From the NCBI RefSeq assembly GCF_004526345.1, contig NZ_CP038213.1:2108001-2172000 (forward strand): a stretch of DNA of 64,000 nucleotides, written 5' to 3'. The notes beneath the pieces were generated by a model. The model worked only from the letters and a program-made list of their open reading frames with translations. It ran no database searches and was not told where the DNA came from. The translations under genes and the position numbers were made by a program. Source of the stretch: Ornithinimicrobium flavum. Its GTDB lineage: Bacteria > Actinomycetota > Actinomycetes > Actinomycetales > Dermatophilaceae. Positions 51,201 to 60,923 of the stretch are shown piece by piece. The first letter of the stretch is position 1; each line of letters starts with the position of its first letter.

Positions 51201-51983
51201 ATGGACGGACCGGTCCCGGGCGCGGGCACCCTCATCAACGTCGTCGCCGTGACCGCCGGCGCCCTCATCGGCATCCTCGCCGGCAACCGGCTGCCGGACC
51301 GTGTGCGGGACGTCGTCACCAGCTGTCTCGGACTGGTGACCCTGCTCATGGCCATCCTGTCCGCCCTGGACGTCACCGCCCCCGAGCTCGAGGCTGCCGT
51401 GGGTCGCGGGGCCCCCATCCTCGTGGTCCTGGCAGCCCTGCTCCTGGGTGGCATCGTGGGGGCTTACCTGCGGATCGAGGAACGGCTGGAGGCCCTCGCC
51501 GGCGTGGTGCAGCGTCAGGTCGGGAGGCTGGTCCGTGACCGTGGCGCCGCGCACGGCAGCGCCCACGAGGCCCGGGAACGGTTCATCGAGGGGTGGCTGA
51601 CCGCATCCCTGCTCTTCTGCGTCGGGCCGCTGACGATCCTGGGGTCGTTGTCCGACGGCCTGGGGCGTGGCATCGACCAGCTGGTGCTGAAGTCGGCGCT
51701 GGACTTCTTCGCCGCCATCGCCTTCGCCTCGACCTTCGGGATCGGGGTGCTCCTGTCCGCCGTGTCGGTGGCCGTCGTCCAGGGCGCGCTCACGCTGGTC
51801 GGGGTGACCCTGGGCTCGGTGGTCCCGGACGCGCACGTCGCCGCCCTCACCGCCACCGGGGGGCTGCTGCTCGTGGGCATCGCCTTCCGGCTGCTGGGCA
51901 TCAAGCAGGTGCCCGTCGGTGACCTGCTGCCGGCACTGCTGCTCGCACCGCTCCTGGTCAGCCTGGTCTCGGCGCTGCGGTGA
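51201..51983 (+). CDS. DUF554 family membrane protein
   Basis: 260-residue inner-membrane protein of unknown function. It begins PGAGTLINVVAVTAGALIGILAGNRLP, typical of DUF554. It has six or seven hydrophobic helices, including WLTASLLFCVGPLTILGSLSDGL and LGIKQVPVGDLLPALLLAPL at the end. A charged loop (residues ~85-125) separates the halves. The start follows a -10 box by seven bases. It converges on pdtaR with only three bases between the stops and no visible hairpin there. Confidence 0.85.
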   Translation: MDGPVPGAGTLINVVAVTAGALIGILAGNRLPDRVRDVVTSCLGLVTLLMAILSALDVTAPELEAAVGRGAPILVVLAALLLGGIVGAYLRIEERLEALAGVVQRQVGRLVRDRGAAHGSAHEARERFIEGWLTASLLFCVGPLTILGSLSDGLGRGIDQLVLKSALDFFAAIAFASTFGIGVLLSAVSVAVVQGALTLVGVTLGSVVPDAHVAALTATGGLLLVGIAFRLLGIKQVPVGDLLPALLLAPLLVSLVSALR

Positions 51984-51986
51984 GGC

Positions 51987-52745
51987 CTACTTCTCCTTCT
52001 TGCCGGGCATGCCGGCGATGACGGCGTCCGCCACCTCGCGCATCGACAGCCGACGGTCCATCGCGGCCTTCTGGATCCACCGGAAGGCGTCGGCCTCGGA
52101 CAGCTTGAGCTGGGTCATGAGCAGGCCCTTGGCACGGTCGACCCGCTTGCGCGTCTCGAACCGCTCGCCCAGGTCCGCGACCTCGGCCTCCAACGCCTTC
52201 CGCTCGGCCCAGCGCGCCCGGGCGATGTCGATCGCCGGGAGGACGTCGGCGCTGCTGAAAGGCTTCACCACGTAGGACATGACACCGGCGTCGCGCGCCC
52301 GCTCGACGAGGTTCTTGTCGCTGAACGCGGTGAGCATGACGACCGGGGCGAGGGCGTCGCGACCGATCTGCTCGGCCGCCGAGATGCCGTCCATGCCGGG
52401 CATCTTGATGTCCATCACCACCAGGTCAGGCTCGGTCTCCCGGGCCAGGGCCACCGCCTGCTCGCCGTCGCCGGCCTGGCCGACGATCTGGTGCCCGGCC
52501 TCGGTGAGCATCTCGGCCAGGTCCATCCGGATCAGGGCCTCGTCCTCGGCCAGCAGGATGCGCAGCCCACCCTCGGGGGCCTCGGCCCCGGCGTGGTGGT
52601 CCGGAGCCTCGCCCGTCGCCGCGGGAGCGGGCCCGGAGCCCGACCCGGCCGGTGGTGCCGGCCGGGGTGCCGCGCCGTCCTGGGTCGGCTCGGACCCGGG
52701 GGCCCCCTCGACGGGTATGGTGCTCCGCTCGTCTGCCTCGATCAC
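51987..52745 (-). CDS. pdtaR: Response regulator with ANTAR output (PdtaR-like)
   Basis: RNA-binding antitermination regulator. The receiver domain has the acidic pair in [12 protein letters not shown], the phospho-acceptor Asp in [12 protein letters not shown], Thr in MLTAFSDK and Lys in VVKPFSS. The ANTAR helices follow ([32 protein letters not shown]). The N-terminal ~60 residues are a Pro/Ala/Gly-rich linker that mycobacterial PdtaR lacks. I chose GTG at 52745 because a TAGGGT -10 ends seven bases before it; GTG at 52754 overlaps that box. The kinase gene is not in the window. It lies downstream of a tRNA-Leu gene on the same strand. Confidence 0.9.
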   Translation of the reverse strand: MIEADERSTIPVEGAPGSEPTQDGAAPRPAPPAGSGSGPAPAATGEAPDHHAGAEAPEGGLRILLAEDEALIRMDLAEMLTEAGHQIVGQAGDGEQAVALARETEPDLVVMDIKMPGMDGISAAEQIGRDALAPVVMLTAFSDKNLVERARDAGVMSYVVKPFSSADVLPAIDIARARWAERKALEAEVADLGERFETRKRVDRAKGLLMTQLKLSEADAFRWIQKAAMDRRLSMREVADAVIAGMPGKKEK

Positions 52746-52752
52746 GTCGCTC

Positions 52753-52758
52753 ACCCTA
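52753..52758 (-). promoter_or_regulatory. -10 element, leaderless pdtaR
   Basis: TAGGGT on the minus strand, seven bases before GTG 52745. It argues against the GTG at 52754, which falls inside the element. Confidence 0.5.
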
Positions 52759-52807
52759 TCCCGAACGGGCCTCGGGGCGACAGCGGTCCCCACGCCGGTC
52801 AGGGTGG

Positions 52808-52893
52808 TGGTGCCGGGAGCGGGACTTGAACCCGCACGCCCTCGCGGGCAGAGCATTTTGAGTGCCCCGTGTCTGCCATTCCACCACCCCGGC
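52808..52893 (-). tRNA. tRNA-Leu (anticodon CAA)
   Basis: Folds as a class II tRNA of 86 nt with an encoded CCA end. The acceptor stem GCCGGGG pairs with TCCCGGC, discriminator A. The anticodon stem GGGCA/TGCTC holds the loop CTCAAAA, anticodon CAA (reads UUG). A long variable arm follows (TGCCCGCGAGGGCGTG region). The T-arm is GCGGG-TTCAAGT-CCCGC. It lies between pyk and pdtaR on the same strand. Confidence 0.96.
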
Positions 52894-52961
52894 GGGGACG
52901 CGGGCCGGGCCCGCGCTGGTCGAACCGGGACAGCATACCCGGCCCCGGTGCGACCACCTGC

Positions 52962-54422
52962 TCAGACCAGCGGCTCCTCGACATAGGCGGGCACGTTGCC
53001 GACGATGGGGTCGCCGACCCGGTGCAGACGCAGCGCGTTGGTCGTGCCGGACACCCCGGGCGGGGAACCGGCGACGATGACGACCAGGTCGCCCTTGACG
53101 CACCGTTCCTCGCGCAGGAGGGCGTCCTCGACCTGCTGGACCATCTGGTCGGTGTGCCAGACGAAGGGGACGAGGAAGGTCTCCACCCCCCACGTCAGGG
53201 CCAAGCGGGAACGGGTGGACTGCTCGGTGGTGAAGGCCAGCATCGGGGTGCGGGGGCGGACCCGGGCCATCCGGGTGGTCGTGTCACCGGACTGGGTGAA
53301 GGTCACGAGGTACTTGACCTGGTCCTCCAGGGCGTCGGCCAGCGTGATCGCCGCCCGGGTCACCGCCCCCCCGGGGGTGCGGGGCTTGGTCGCGATCGGC
53401 GCGATGCGGTGCAGCGCGTGCTCCTCCGTGCTCTCGATGATGGTCGCCATCGTCTCCACGGCCCGGATCGGCCAGGCACCCACCGAGGTCTCGCCCGAGA
53501 GCATGATGGCGTCGGCCCCGTCCAGCACGGCGTTGGCGCAGTCGCTGGCCTCGGCCCGCGTGGGGCGGGGGTTCTCCACCATCGACTCGAGCACCTGGGT
53601 GGCCACGATGACGGGCTTGGCCTTCTCCCGGCACAGCTGGATGGCGTCCTTCTGCACCAGCGGGACCTGCTCCAGGGGCAGCTCGACCCCCAGGTCGCCG
53701 CGGGCGACCATGATCCCGTCGAAGGCGTCGACGATCTCCGCGAGGTTCTCCACGGCCTGGGGCTTCTCGATCTTGGCGATGACCGGCAGCCGACGGCCCT
53801 CCTCGTCCATGATCCGGTGGACGCCCTCGATGTCCTTGCCGCTGCGGACGAAGGACAGGGCCACGAAGTCGGCGCCGGAGCGGACGGCCCACCGCAGGTC
53901 GTCCTCGTCCTTGTCGGACATGGCGGGCACGCTGACCGCCGCGCCGGGCAGGTTGATCCCCTTGTGGTTGGAGACCAGCCCTCCGACCTCCACCTCGGTG
54001 ACGACGTCGGTGTCGGTGACCTGCGTGGCCCGCAGAAGGACCTTGCCGTCGTCGATGAGGAGCTGGTCGCCGACCTTCACGTCGCCCGGGAGCCCGTGGT
54101 AGGTGGTGCCAACCTCCGCCTGACCGCCGGCGACGTCCCGGTTGCTGATGGTGAAGATGTCGCCGGGGGCCAGGGTGACCGGGCCCGAGGCGAAGGCCGC
54201 GGTGCGGATCTTGGGGCCCTGCAGGTCGACGAGCACGGCGACCGCACGACCGGCCTGGTCACTGGCCTCCCGCACGCGCAGGTAACGCTCGTAGTGCTCC
54301 TCGTGGGAGCCGTGGGACAGGTTGAGCCGGGCGACATCCATGCCGGCGTGGACCAGGGCCTCGATCTGTTCGGAGGAGTCGGTCGCAGGACCGAGGGTGC
54401 AGACGATCTTGGCTCGACGCAT
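52962..54422 (-). CDS. pyk: Pyruvate kinase
   Basis: Final ATP-forming step of glycolysis, 486 residues. Characteristic segments: MRRAKIVCTLGPAT at the start, LNLSHG, the catalytic Lys region in VIAKIEKPQAVENL, MVARGDLGVELPLE and the Mg/PEP site, and ATQVLESM. The C-terminal allosteric domain follows (LVTFTQSGDTTTRMARVRP). A TACGCT -10 ends six bases before the ATG, so it is likely leaderless with its own promoter despite lying 20 bp behind the thioredoxin-like gene. Confidence 0.97.
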   Translation of the reverse strand: MRRAKIVCTLGPATDSSEQIEALVHAGMDVARLNLSHGSHEEHYERYLRVREASDQAGRAVAVLVDLQGPKIRTAAFASGPVTLAPGDIFTISNRDVAGGQAEVGTTYHGLPGDVKVGDQLLIDDGKVLLRATQVTDTDVVTEVEVGGLVSNHKGINLPGAAVSVPAMSDKDEDDLRWAVRSGADFVALSFVRSGKDIEGVHRIMDEEGRRLPVIAKIEKPQAVENLAEIVDAFDGIMVARGDLGVELPLEQVPLVQKDAIQLCREKAKPVIVATQVLESMVENPRPTRAEASDCANAVLDGADAIMLSGETSVGAWPIRAVETMATIIESTEEHALHRIAPIATKPRTPGGAVTRAAITLADALEDQVKYLVTFTQSGDTTTRMARVRPRTPMLAFTTEQSTRSRLALTWGVETFLVPFVWHTDQMVQQVEDALLREERCVKGDLVVIVAGSPPGVSGTTNALRLHRVGDPIVGNVPAYVEEPLV

Positions 54423-54428
54423 GGGTCA

Positions 54429-54434
54429 AGCGTA
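54429..54434 (-). promoter_or_regulatory. -10 element, leaderless pyk
   Basis: TACGCT on the minus strand, six bases before the pyk ATG. Confidence 0.5.
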
Positions 54435-54442
54435 AGGGAGTC

Positions 54443-55174
54443 TCAGGAGTGGTTGGCGATCACGGCGTCCAGCGTGGAGGCGTCCTCCATCAGCCCCTGC
54501 ATCTCCTGGTCGCTGATCTGCGTGCCGTCGACGAACAGCCGCGGGGTGCCGCTGACCCCGTCGCGGTTGGCCCGCTCCTGCATGGCGTCGACGTAGCCGT
54601 CGTGCGGCCGGTCCGTCACGCACCGGTCGAAGCTCGACAGGTCCTCGCCCGAGATGCCGGCCTGCTCGCCGATCGCCACCAGCTCCTCGTCGGTCCAGCC
54701 ACCGCCCTCCTCCGGCTGGGCGGCGTACATCCCCTGGTAGAAGGGCAGGAAGGCCCCGGCGTCGTCGGCGCAGAGGGCGGCGTTCGCGGCGCGCGCGGAG
54801 TTCTCCCCCTGGATGCGCCCGTCGAGGAAGGACATGAGCGTCACGGTGAGGTTGACCTCATCGGCCGAGACCAGCTCGTCGACGGCGCCCCCGATGGAGT
54901 TCTCCAGGACGCCGCACCACGGGCACTGAGGGTCCCCGTACACGTGCAGCTGGGGCACGTCGGCGTCGGTGCCCGGCCCTATGCTGACCCCGCCGCCGTC
55001 CGGCAGCGCGTTGGCGGACCCGGTGGCGACCGAGTCATCGGCCCCCCGGGTCGCCGCCCAGAACACCAGGGCCCCGATGAGGGCCACCACGAGCACGACG
55101 ACACCGCCGATCAGCACGCCGGGCGGGCCCTTGCTGGACACCGGCTTGATCTCGGGGGCGGGGGGACGGGGCAT
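54443..55174 (-). CDS. Membrane-anchored DsbA-like thioredoxin-fold protein
   Basis: 243-residue extracytoplasmic oxidoreductase. A short cytoplasmic tail precedes one transmembrane anchor (about 19-43). The thioredoxin domain has the active-site CPWC at 84-87 in GDPQCPWCGVLENS and the cis-Pro loop in VSGTPRLFVDG. An extra Cys pair (ALCADD, DRCVTD) may be structural. It starts one base after the MauE-like stop, so they are co-transcribed. Probably involved in oxidising or isomerising thiols of exported proteins, with MauE as the electron partner; that pairing is an inference from adjacency. Confidence 0.88.
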   Translation of the reverse strand: MPRPPAPEIKPVSSKGPPGVLIGGVVVLVVALIGALVFWAATRGADDSVATGSANALPDGGGVSIGPGTDADVPQLHVYGDPQCPWCGVLENSIGGAVDELVSADEVNLTVTLMSFLDGRIQGENSARAANAALCADDAGAFLPFYQGMYAAQPEEGGGWTDEELVAIGEQAGISGEDLSSFDRCVTDRPHDGYVDAMQERANRDGVSGTPRLFVDGTQISDQEMQGLMEDASTLDAVIANHS

Positions 55175-55175
55175 G

Positions 55176-55691
55176 TCAGCGACCTCTCGTGAGCAGCTGG
55201 TCCAGCGACCAGGGGGTGCGGGGACGGACGGTGAGCCAGACCGCCAGGGCGAGGAAGAGGACGTCCCGGACGATCGAGGTGACGTAGGTGGTGTCCTCCG
55301 GGTCGACCGGCCCACCGGTGCCGAAGCACCCGCAGTCGATGGCCAGGCCTCGGGCCCAGGCGGACACGATCCCCGCCACGAAGACGAGCATGAGCACCCC
55401 GGTGAGGGCAGCCGCCGAACGGGTGAGCAGGCCCAGGATCAGCAGGACGCCGAGCGCAACCTCCGCCACGGGCAGGAGGATCCCGATCGCGCGCGACACC
55501 TCGTAGCCGAAGAGCTCATAGGCCAGGACGTTCTGGATCGAGGCGGTGCGGTCCAGCAGCTTGGGCACGCCGGCGGCGATCATCACCCCGCCGAGGGCGA
55601 GGCGGGCCAGCAGCCCGACCCAGTCGGCGCCGTGCCGCCGGGACGTGCCGCGGTGGTCCCCGACCTGCTCCCGCTGAGCCGGCTCCGCCAC
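55176..55691 (-). CDS. MauE/DoxX-family membrane redox protein
   Basis: About 171 residues with four transmembrane helices: VGLLARLALGGVMIAAGVPKLL, IGILLPVAEVALGVLLILGL, LTGVLMLVFVAGIVSAWA and VLFLALAVWLTVR. The conserved MauE-type cysteines are in IDCGCFGTGG between helices three and four. Family members relay electrons to thioredoxin-like partners, and one (the DsbA-like gene) is encoded one base downstream. The start is not firm: GTG at 55691 is in frame; an ATG at 55720, in an ATGA overlap with the trpA stop, is attractive but out of frame, suggesting one more missing base. Confidence 0.78.
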   Translation of the reverse strand: MAEPAQREQVGDHRGTSRRHGADWVGLLARLALGGVMIAAGVPKLLDRTASIQNVLAYELFGYEVSRAIGILLPVAEVALGVLLILGLLTRSAAALTGVLMLVFVAGIVSAWARGLAIDCGCFGTGGPVDPEDTTYVTSIVRDVLFLALAVWLTVRPRTPWSLDQLLTRGR

Positions 55692-55716
55692 GGCGGGACG
55701 CCGGGCCGTTCCGCGG

Positions 55717-56502
55717 TCATCGACGCCGCACCCCGGCGGCCAGCTCCCGGGTGAGGGCTCGCAGACCCTCCAGGGAAGGGTCGGCGGTGAGCGCCCGGAC
55801 CAGGGCGGAGCCGACGATGACCCCGTCCGCGAACCGGGCGACCTGGGCGGCCTGGTCACCGGTGCTCACGCCCAGCCCCACGGCCAGCGGCAGGTCGGTC
55901 ACCGCCCGGGTCCGCTCGACGAGGACCTGGGCGCTGTCACCCACGCTCTCGCGCACGCCGGTCACCCCCATCGTGGAGGCGACGTAGACGAACCCGCGGC
56001 ACGCGCCGGTGGTCATCGCCAGCCGCTCGGTCGTCGAGCTGGGGGCGACCAGGAAGATCGGGGACAGACCCTGGTCCTGCGCCGCCGTGATCCAGGCCGC
56101 GGCCTCGTCCGGGACGAGGTCGGGGGTGATCATCCCCGCGCCGCCGGCGGCCGCCAGGTCGGCGGCGAAGCGGTCGGGGCCGTAGCGCAGCACGGGGTTC
56201 CAGTAGCCCATGACGACGGGCACCGCTCCGGCCTCCTGCACGGCCTGCACCACGTCGAAGACCTGGGGCAGGCGGAAACCGGCCGCCAGGGCCGCGCTCG
56301 CCGCCTGCTCCACCACCGGACCGTCCATGAGCGGGTCGGTGTAGGGGACGCCCACCTCGACCACGTCGGCCCCCTCCTCGGCGAGCGCGCGGACCGCCGC
56401 CCGGGAGGTCTCGAGGTCGGGATAGCCGGCCGGCAGGTAGCAGATCAGCGCGGCCCGCTCCTGCGCCCGAGCCCGGGCGAAGACCTCCTCGAGCGCGTTC
56501 AC
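55717..56502 (-). CDS. trpA: Tryptophan synthase alpha subunit
   Basis: Cleaves indole-3-glycerol phosphate to indole and G3P. 261-residue TIM barrel with the catalytic Glu in [16 protein letters not shown] (canonical members usually have G-F/I-P-F-S/T-D here), the second Asp in the same segment, and the phosphate loops [11 protein letters not shown] and [12 protein letters not shown] at 56502 overlaps the trpB stop (GTGA). End of trpC-trpB-trpA. Confidence 0.95.
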   Translation of the reverse strand: MNALEEVFARARAQERAALICYLPAGYPDLETSRAAVRALAEEGADVVEVGVPYTDPLMDGPVVEQAASAALAAGFRLPQVFDVVQAVQEAGAVPVVMGYWNPVLRYGPDRFAADLAAAGGAGMITPDLVPDEAAAWITAAQDQGLSPIFLVAPSSTTERLAMTTGACRGFVYVASTMGVTGVRESVGDSAQVLVERTRAVTDLPLAVGLGVSTGDQAAQVARFADGVIVGSALVRALTADPSLEGLRALTRELAAGVRRR

Positions 56503-57775
56503 CAGCCGCTCCCCTCGGCCTCGGCGACCGGCTCGGAGGCCTTGAGCTCCTCCGCCTCCACCAGCTCCTGGCCGTCGACGAGGCCGAACCAGCGGGCCGC
56601 CGTGTCCACGTCCTTGTCCCCCCGGCCGGACAGGTTGACGAGCACGACCGGCATCCGGTCGGTCGCCGACGCGGCGAGCGAGCGGCCCACCCGCAGGGCC
56701 CCGGCGAGGGCGTGCGCGCTCTCGATGGCAGGGATGATGCCCTCGGTGCGGCAGAGCAGGGCGAAGGCCTCCATGGCCTCGGCGTCGGTGACCGGCTCGT
56801 AGGTGGCCCGTCCGCTGTCGTGCAGGAAGGCGTGCTCGGGACCCACCGAGGGGTAGTCCAGCCCGGCGGAGACCGAGTGGGTCTCCAGGGTCTGTCCGTC
56901 CTCGTCCTGCAGGACGTAGGTGGCGGCCCCGTGCAGGACGCCCGGGACACCCCCGGAGAAGCGGGCGGAGTGCCGCCCGGAGGCGACCCCCTCGCCGCCG
57001 GCCTCGAAGCCCCACAGCGCCACCGTCTCGTCCTCGCGGAAGGCGTGGAAGATCCCCATGGCGTTGGACCCGCCACCCACGCAGGCGCAGACGGCGTCGG
57101 GCAGCCCGCCGGTGACGGCCAGGACCTGCTCCCGCGCCTCCTGGCCGATGACGGCGTGGAAGTCGCGGACCATCGTGGGGAAGGGGTGGGGACCGGTGAC
57201 CGTCCCCAGCAGGTAGTGGGTGTGGTCGACGTTCGTCACCCAGTCGCGCATGGCCTCGTTGATGGCGTCCTTGAGGGTCGCGCTCCCGGTGGCCACGGGG
57301 ACGACCTCCGCACCCAGGAGCCGCATCCGGGCCACGTTGAGCGCCTGGCGACGGGTGTCGACCTCGCCCATGTAGACCGTGCAGTCGAGCCCGAGCAGCG
57401 CGGCCGCCGTCGCGGTGGCCACACCGTGCTGGCCGGCGCCGGTCTCGGCGATCACCCGCTTCTTGCCCATGCGGGCCGTGAGCAGCGCCTGGCCGAGGAC
57501 GTTGTTGATCTTGTGGGAGCCGGTGTGGTTGAGGTCCTCCCGCTTGAGGAAGACGCGTGCGCCGCCCGCGTGCTCGGCGAAGCGGGGCACCTCGGTCAGC
57601 GGGCTGGGCCGTCCGGTGTAGTCGCGCTGGAGACGGTCGAGCTCGGCGAGGAAGTCGGGGTCGGTCATGGCCTTCCCCCACGCCTCCTCGAGCTCCTCCA
57701 GCGCCGCGACGAGCGCCTCGGGGACGTAGCGGCCGCCGAAGCCGCCGAACCGGCCGGCCGGGGACGTGGTGGACG

Positions 57776-57779
<4 letters not shown>
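56499..57779 (-). CDS. trpB: Tryptophan synthase beta subunit
   Basis: PLP enzyme joining indole and serine. 426 residues; the PLP lysine is Lys90 in [10 protein letters not shown], followed by [14 protein letters not shown] and the phosphate-binding [12 protein letters not shown]. The C-terminus carries NLSGRGDKD. The ATG overlaps the trpC stop (ATGA) and the stop overlaps trpA, so the three are translated together. A short acidic tail follows the normal end. Confidence 0.97.
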
Positions 57780-58636
<857 letters not shown>

Positions 58637-58642
58637 CCGGCA

Positions 58643-58648
58643 AGCCTA
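58643..58648 (-). promoter_or_regulatory. -10 element, leaderless trpC
   Basis: TAGGCT on the minus strand, six bases before the trpC GTG. The 58637-58750 spacer has no Trp-rich leader peptide. Confidence 0.5.
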
Positions 58649-58750
58649 AGCCGCGTGCACGGGTGGTCCGTCCCGTGGGGTGGCGAGCCGGGGTGCTCCC
58701 GTCGCCCGGGGCCGACCCGGAGCGGCGCGGGCTCGCGTGACCCTCGCCCC

Positions 58751-59020
58751 TCAGTCGGTCGCCTCGGTGCGCTGGCCGCCGCGGGCGCCGGCGGGGGGCG
58801 TGATGGGGTGCCCCGTGCGGGCCGGCTCGTCCCCGCCCTGGCTCGCGCGATCCATGAGGTACCACACCAGGGCGCCGACGACGAAGGCCCCCAGCCCGAC
58901 GTAGAGCAGGAGCTCCGGGCCGAAGAAGACGCCCCAGCAGGCCACGGCCGCCGCGACGAGCATGATGGCCGTCCCGGTCCAGGCGGCCCTGCTGTGGCCG
59001 TGGTTGTCGTGCTGCTCCAT
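58751..59020 (-). CDS. HGxxPAAW-type small membrane protein
   Basis: 89-residue protein of the actinobacterial HGxxPAAW family (DUF6704-like), regularly found before trpC; function unknown. The motif reads HGHSRAAW here, with Arg for Pro. Two transmembrane helices follow (AIMLVAAAVACWGVFF and LLLYVGLGAFVVGALVWYLM), then a hydrophilic tail. I chose ATG at 59020, six bases after GAGGAG; GTG at 59023 is the alternative. It lies 114 bp before trpC and on the same strand. Confidence 0.87.
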   Translation of the reverse strand: MEQHDNHGHSRAAWTGTAIMLVAAAVACWGVFFGPELLLYVGLGAFVVGALVWYLMDRASQGGDEPARTGHPITPPAGARGGQRTEATD

Positions 59021-59120
59021 CACGCGCTCCTCGTGGATCTGCTCGTCGGTCTGTCCTGGCGGCGCACCTCAGGTCGGCGCCCTGCCGGACATTGTGCCAG
59101 CCCGGGCGGGCGGGGACATC

Positions 59121-60923
59121 TCACCCCGCCTGCTGCGCCGCCCAGGATTCGTGCATCCGGCTGTAGACACCGCCGGCCCCGACGAGGTCGCGGTGGTGAC
59201 CGAGCTCGACGATACGGCCCCGGTCCACGACGACCACCAGGTCCGCGGCCTCGGCGGTGGACAGCCGGTGCGCGATGGCGACCGACGTGCGCCCGCTGGT
59301 CAGGCCCTCCAGCGCCCGCTGGACGCGCACCTCGGTGGCGGGGTCCACCGCGCTCGTCGCCTCGTCGAGCACGAGCAGGTCCGGGTCGGCGAGGTAGGCG
59401 CGGGCGATGGCGACCAGCTGCCGCTCCCCCGCCGACATCGACTCGCCGCGCTGCCCCACCTTGGTGGCGAGCCCGTGCGGCAGGCCGTCCACCCAGGCGT
59501 CCAGCCCGAGCTCGGTGATGGCCAGGCGGATGTCCTCGTCGCTGGCCTCAGGCTTGCCGAACCTGATGTTGGTCATCAGATCGGCGTCGAAGAGGAAGCC
59601 CTCCTGCGGCACCAGCACCATCCGTCGACGCAGGCTCGAGAAGGGGATGCGGCGCACGTCGGTGCCGTCGAGGAGCACCCGCCCCCGACTGGGGTCCATG
59701 AGGCGGGTGAGCAGCTTGGCCAGGGTGGTCTTGCCGGAGCCGGTCTCGCCGACGACCGCCACCCGGGTGTGCGGCTCGATGTGCAGGTCGACGTCGCGCA
59801 GGACGGGCTCGCCGCCCGGGTAGGAGAACCAGACGCCCTCGAAGTCGACGGTGATGGGCCCCCGGTCCTGGTCCACGCCGTCCTCCCCCGGGTCGGACAC
59901 GTCGGCGGGCGTGTCGATGACCCCGATGACCCGCCGCCAGCCGGCCACGGCGTTCTGCAGCTCGTTGAGGATCTCGGTGGCCATGAGCACGGGCTGGGTG
60001 AAGAGGTTGACCAGGAAGAGGAAGGCGAGCAGCTGGCCCAGCGTCAGCTCGCCCCGGGCGGCCAGGACGGTCCCGACGACGAGGACCACGGCCGTGGTGA
60101 TGCCCGCGAACGCCTGCCCCGAGACGAAGGCCATGACCGAGCGCACCTGGGCCCGCACGGCCGAGCGGCGGTGGTCCTCGATGGCCCGGTCGATGCGGGC
60201 CGCCGTGCGCTCCTCCACACCGAAGGCGCGGATCGTCGTCGCCCCCACGATCGACTCGCTGATGGCACCGAGCATGTCGCCCACGCGGGTCCGGACGGCG
60301 CCGTAGGCGCGGCCCAGCATCGGCTGGAAGCGGCGGACCAGCACGGCCAGCGGCACCAGGCACAGGTACACCACCAGGGCCAGGACCGGGCTGTAGACCA
60401 GCATGAGGATGGTCGCCAGCATGATCTGCGCCGTGCTGATGAGCAGCATCAGGCCGCCGAACTGCACGAACATCGAGATGGTGTCCACGTCGCTGGTCAC
60501 CCGGGAGACCAGGGCCCCCCGGCGCTCCGTGCTCTGGGTGAGCATCGACAGGTCGTGGATGTGGCGGAAGGCCTTCATCCTCAGGGTGGCCAGCCCGGAC
60601 TCGGCCGCCGTGAACAGCCGGATGTTGACGGCGTATTGCGCGAAGGAGGTGATGAGGACCACGCCCGCCGCGAGCGCGATGGCCCGCACGACGAAGCCGA
60701 CGTCGGGGCCCCCGTCGGCCATGATCCCGTTGTCGGTGGTCTGCTGGACGACGAAGGGGATGACGACCCGGCCCAGGGTGGCCAGGACCGCCAGGCCGGC
60801 GGTGAGCCACAGCCCCCTGGACAGCTCCGGGGAGAGCTGGAAGCCCCGGCGCAGGGTCGCCAGCGTCCCCAGGTCGCTCTGGGCCTCGATCCGGCTGCTG
60901 GCCTGCTCGTGCGGGGTGCTCAC
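59121..60923 (-). CDS. Heterodimeric ABC exporter, subunit 2
   Basis: 600-residue half-transporter: six transmembrane helices (residues ~45-330) and an ABC domain. Walker A GETGSGKTTLA, Walker B LLVLDEATSAVD with the catalytic Glu, and H-loop VAIAHRLST are canonical. The signature is degenerate (ESMSAGERQLV instead of LSGGQ). The GTG start overlaps subunit 1 by 4 bp. With subunit 1 it should form a multidrug- or lipid-type exporter with one active and one degenerate ATP site. Substrate unknown. Confidence 0.92.
   Translation of the reverse strand: MSTPHEQASSRIEAQSDLGTLATLRRGFQLSPELSRGLWLTAGLAVLATLGRVVIPFVVQQTTDNGIMADGGPDVGFVVRAIALAAGVVLITSFAQYAVNIRLFTAAESGLATLRMKAFRHIHDLSMLTQSTERRGALVSRVTSDVDTISMFVQFGGLMLLISTAQIMLATILMLVYSPVLALVVYLCLVPLAVLVRRFQPMLGRAYGAVRTRVGDMLGAISESIVGATTIRAFGVEERTAARIDRAIEDHRRSAVRAQVRSVMAFVSGQAFAGITTAVVLVVGTVLAARGELTLGQLLAFLFLVNLFTQPVLMATEILNELQNAVAGWRRVIGVIDTPADVSDPGEDGVDQDRGPITVDFEGVWFSYPGGEPVLRDVDLHIEPHTRVAVVGETGSGKTTLAKLLTRLMDPSRGRVLLDGTDVRRIPFSSLRRRMVLVPQEGFLFDADLMTNIRFGKPEASDEDIRLAITELGLDAWVDGLPHGLATKVGQRGESMSAGERQLVAIARAYLADPDLLVLDEATSAVDPATEVRVQRALEGLTSGRTSVAIAHRLSTAEAADLVVVVDRGRIVELGHHRDLVGAGGVYSRMHESWAAQQAG

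Noticed and set aside
52900..52914. Terminator hairpin between pyk and tRNA-Leu (GCGGGCCGGGCCCGC)
   Set aside because: The stem is only about five bp with a usable loop and there is no supporting tract; too weak to list.
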